From NCBI GenBank assembly GCA_023399505.1, contig JAEWOZ010000018.1, positions 1 to 6,734 on the forward strand: 6,734 nt of DNA. The letters are read 5' to 3'. Of this stretch, positions 5,794-6,734 are shown in pieces (the stretch's first letter is position 1; each line of letters begins with the position of its first letter). Origin of the DNA: Fusobacteriota bacterium (GTDB lineage: Bacteria > Fusobacteriota > Fusobacteriia > Bac17 > JAEWOZ01). The notes under the pieces were generated by a model, which worked only from the letters and a program-made list of their open reading frames with translations, was not told where the DNA came from and ran no database searches. Both the position numbers and the translations under genes were made by a program.

Positions 5794-6447
5794 ATGTTTA
5801 TAATAACAATAGATGGCTTAGCTGCTAGCGGTAAAAGTAGTATCTCAAAGAATTTAGCAAAGATTTTAAATTTCCAACATATAGACGCAGGAATGTTTTT
5901 TAGAGCTGTAGCATTTTATTTAATCGATCAAAAGGTTAAGGATGAAGACATTTTAGAGGTATTGGAAAAAAATCCTCCTAAGCTAGTTTTTGAAGATGGA
6001 AAAACTTACCTGTTTGATAAAGATGTTACAGACTTATTAAAAAGTGTAGAAGTAACAAATTTAGCTTCTAAATTAGGAGCAATTGAATTAATTAAGAGTC
6101 ATATTTATGAAATTGAAAGATCCTTGGTTAAAAATAAAAATTCCATAGTAAGTGGCCGAGATACAGGAAAAATGGTTTTTCCTAATGCAGATTTAAAATT
6201 CTTCATAACAGCTTCTTTAGAGAAAAGGGCTCAAAGAAGATTTTTAGATTATTTAAATCAAGATGGTTCGATGCCTTACGAAGAGATACTAGATAATCTT
6301 TCTAAAAGAGATAAATACGACGTAGAAAACAAAAGTTTAATTATTCCCAAAGATGCTATAGAAATTGATAATTCTAATGATGATTTAGTAGAAACAATTG
6401 ATTATATGCTAGAAATTATTAGAACAAAGTATAAACAAAAAGTATGA
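5794..6447 (+). CDS. cmk: Cytidylate (CMP/dCMP) kinase, with unusual CMP-site residues
   Basis: Transfers phosphate from ATP to CMP or dCMP in the cytoplasm, feeding nucleotide and, with NrdAB, dNTP synthesis. It has 217 residues, normal for bacterial Cmk. AAAGAGGA nine bases upstream supports ATG 5794. The P-loop is GLAASGKS (8-15). The region with DVTDLLKSVEVTNLAS is the bacterial NMP-binding insert. GRD at 121-123 matches E. coli Arg131-Asp132, and SKRDKYD keeps the lid Arg and Asp (E. coli Arg181, Asp185). Several usual CMP contacts differ in an alignment from memory: the D-T/S-G-A-M-Y-R motif reads DAGMFFR (31-37), E. coli Arg110 corresponds to Lys101, and Arg188 to Asn. It may be a divergent but functional enzyme, or one with changed nucleotide preference. 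It stands alone here, not fused to ispH or beside rpsA, and converges with a toxin-like gene. Confidence 0.9.
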   Translation: MFIITIDGLAASGKSSISKNLAKILNFQHIDAGMFFRAVAFYLIDQKVKDEDILEVLEKNPPKLVFEDGKTYLFDKDVTDLLKSVEVTNLASKLGAIELIKSHIYEIERSLVKNKNSIVSGRDTGKMVFPNADLKFFITASLEKRAQRRFLDYLNQDGSMPYEEILDNLSKRDKYDVENKSLIIPKDAIEIDNSNDDLVETIDYMLEIIRTKYKQKV

Positions 6448-6479
6448 AAATCATTCGAACTTTTCATACTTTTCTTTTT
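6438..6479. terminator. Bidirectional terminator shared by cmk and the RelE-like gene
   Basis: A perfect 13-bp stem, AAAAGTATGAAAA (6438-6450) and TTTTCATACTTTT (6461-6473), encloses the loop TCATTCGAAC. T-runs follow on both strands: TTTTCTTTTT on plus, and TTTTTGTTTAT when read on minus. The stem overlaps the last cmk codons on the left and the 3' end of the opposite gene on the right, so one hairpin ends both transcripts. Confidence 0.85.
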
Positions 6480-6734
6480 GATTAAAATTAATATCAGATA
6501 TTATTTGTTTTTTTAACAGAGCTAAGTTTCTATAGTAGGCGTTAGGTAGAGAGTCTTGATGTTTATTGTCTTCTAAATCTATTAAATATAAAGTACTGTT
6601 ATTTATAAAATAAAATATTCTTATTCTATCTTTCCTTATCTCATAAACTTTTGTATCTAATCCTTCTAGTAATTTAACATCTAATTTAAAATTGTTTTTC
6701 AAATTATCTAATTGTTCTTTAATAATTGCTCTAT
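6451..6734 (-). CDS. RelE/HigB-superfamily toxin-like protein, 5' truncated by window edge
   Basis: The minus-strand frame is open from the right edge to TGA at 6453-6451, giving about 93 visible residues; the start is outside. A TTG at 6702 is in frame, but the preceding codons (RAIIKEQLDN) read as normal protein, so it is not the start. The segment LLEGLDTKVYEIR followed by RIRIFYFI resembles the core strands of the Gp49-like/HigB branch of RelE-type mRNA interferases (kL..GLyElR...RifYf). The usual FxKKTxKtP strand is replaced by a divergent stretch with KHQDSLPNAYYRN, so the family call is by similarity and the catalytic residues cannot be verified. No antitoxin gene follows: cmk converges three bases beyond the stop. 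Any antitoxin must lie upstream, off the window. It could also be a non-toxic relative. Confidence 0.65.
   Translation of the reverse strand, partial: RAIIKEQLDNLKNNFKLDVKLLEGLDTKVYEIRKDRIRIFYFINNSTLYLIDLEDNKHQDSLPNAYYRNLALLKKQIISDINFNQKEKYEKFE

Noticed and set aside
1..6734. CRISPR array, tRNA, rRNA or riboswitch.
   Set aside because: No regularly spaced identical repeats outside the protein-coding ankyrin units, and no cloverleaf, rRNA or known aptamer core could be recognised by eye.
1..6734. Recoded TGA (mycoplasma or similar code) because of the extreme AT content.
   Set aside because: Conserved Trp positions use TGG, no gene contains internal TGA, and TGA is used as a stop by cmk and the toxin-like gene.

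Overview
The window is AT-rich DNA from a bacterium using the standard code: genes end in TAA or TGA, and Trp is TGG. By eye, housekeeping genes are near one third G+C and other parts far lower. The NrdB and NrdA types (N-terminal region like clostridial and fusobacterial class I reductases), strong Shine-Dalgarno sequences and U-tract terminators suggest a low-GC Fusobacteriota or Bacillota relative. Brachyspira-like spirochaetes or a host-associated AT-rich bacterium remain possible, because ankyrin proteins and AAA-ATPase/PD-(D/E)XK proteins are common there. I cannot name the species.

Layout. Positions 1-2085 hold the 3' part of nrdA and complete nrdB, which form a class I ribonucleotide reductase operon closed by a hairpin terminator. 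Positions 2096-5720 look like an accessory insert. It contains an eight-repeat ankyrin gene with its own promoter and terminator, then a AAA-ATPase-like/PD-(D/E)XK nuclease gene with a leader that could hide its ribosome binding site. Positions 5730-6447 hold cmk (CMP kinase) with its own promoter. On the minus strand, converging on cmk and sharing a perfect bidirectional terminator with it, is the 3' part of a RelE/HigB-like toxin gene that runs off the right edge.

How the genes relate. nrdAB and cmk both serve DNA precursor supply (NDP to dNDP; CMP/dCMP to CDP/dCDP), but they are separated by the two accessory genes and have separate signals. The ankyrin gene is bracketed by two diverged copies of the nrdB terminator region, which suggests how it came to lie there. 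No established multi-gene defence or mobile system can be recognised. The best leads are the terminator duplication, the unassigned C-terminal half of the ankyrin protein, the leader of the ATPase gene, and unusual CMP-site residues in Cmk.
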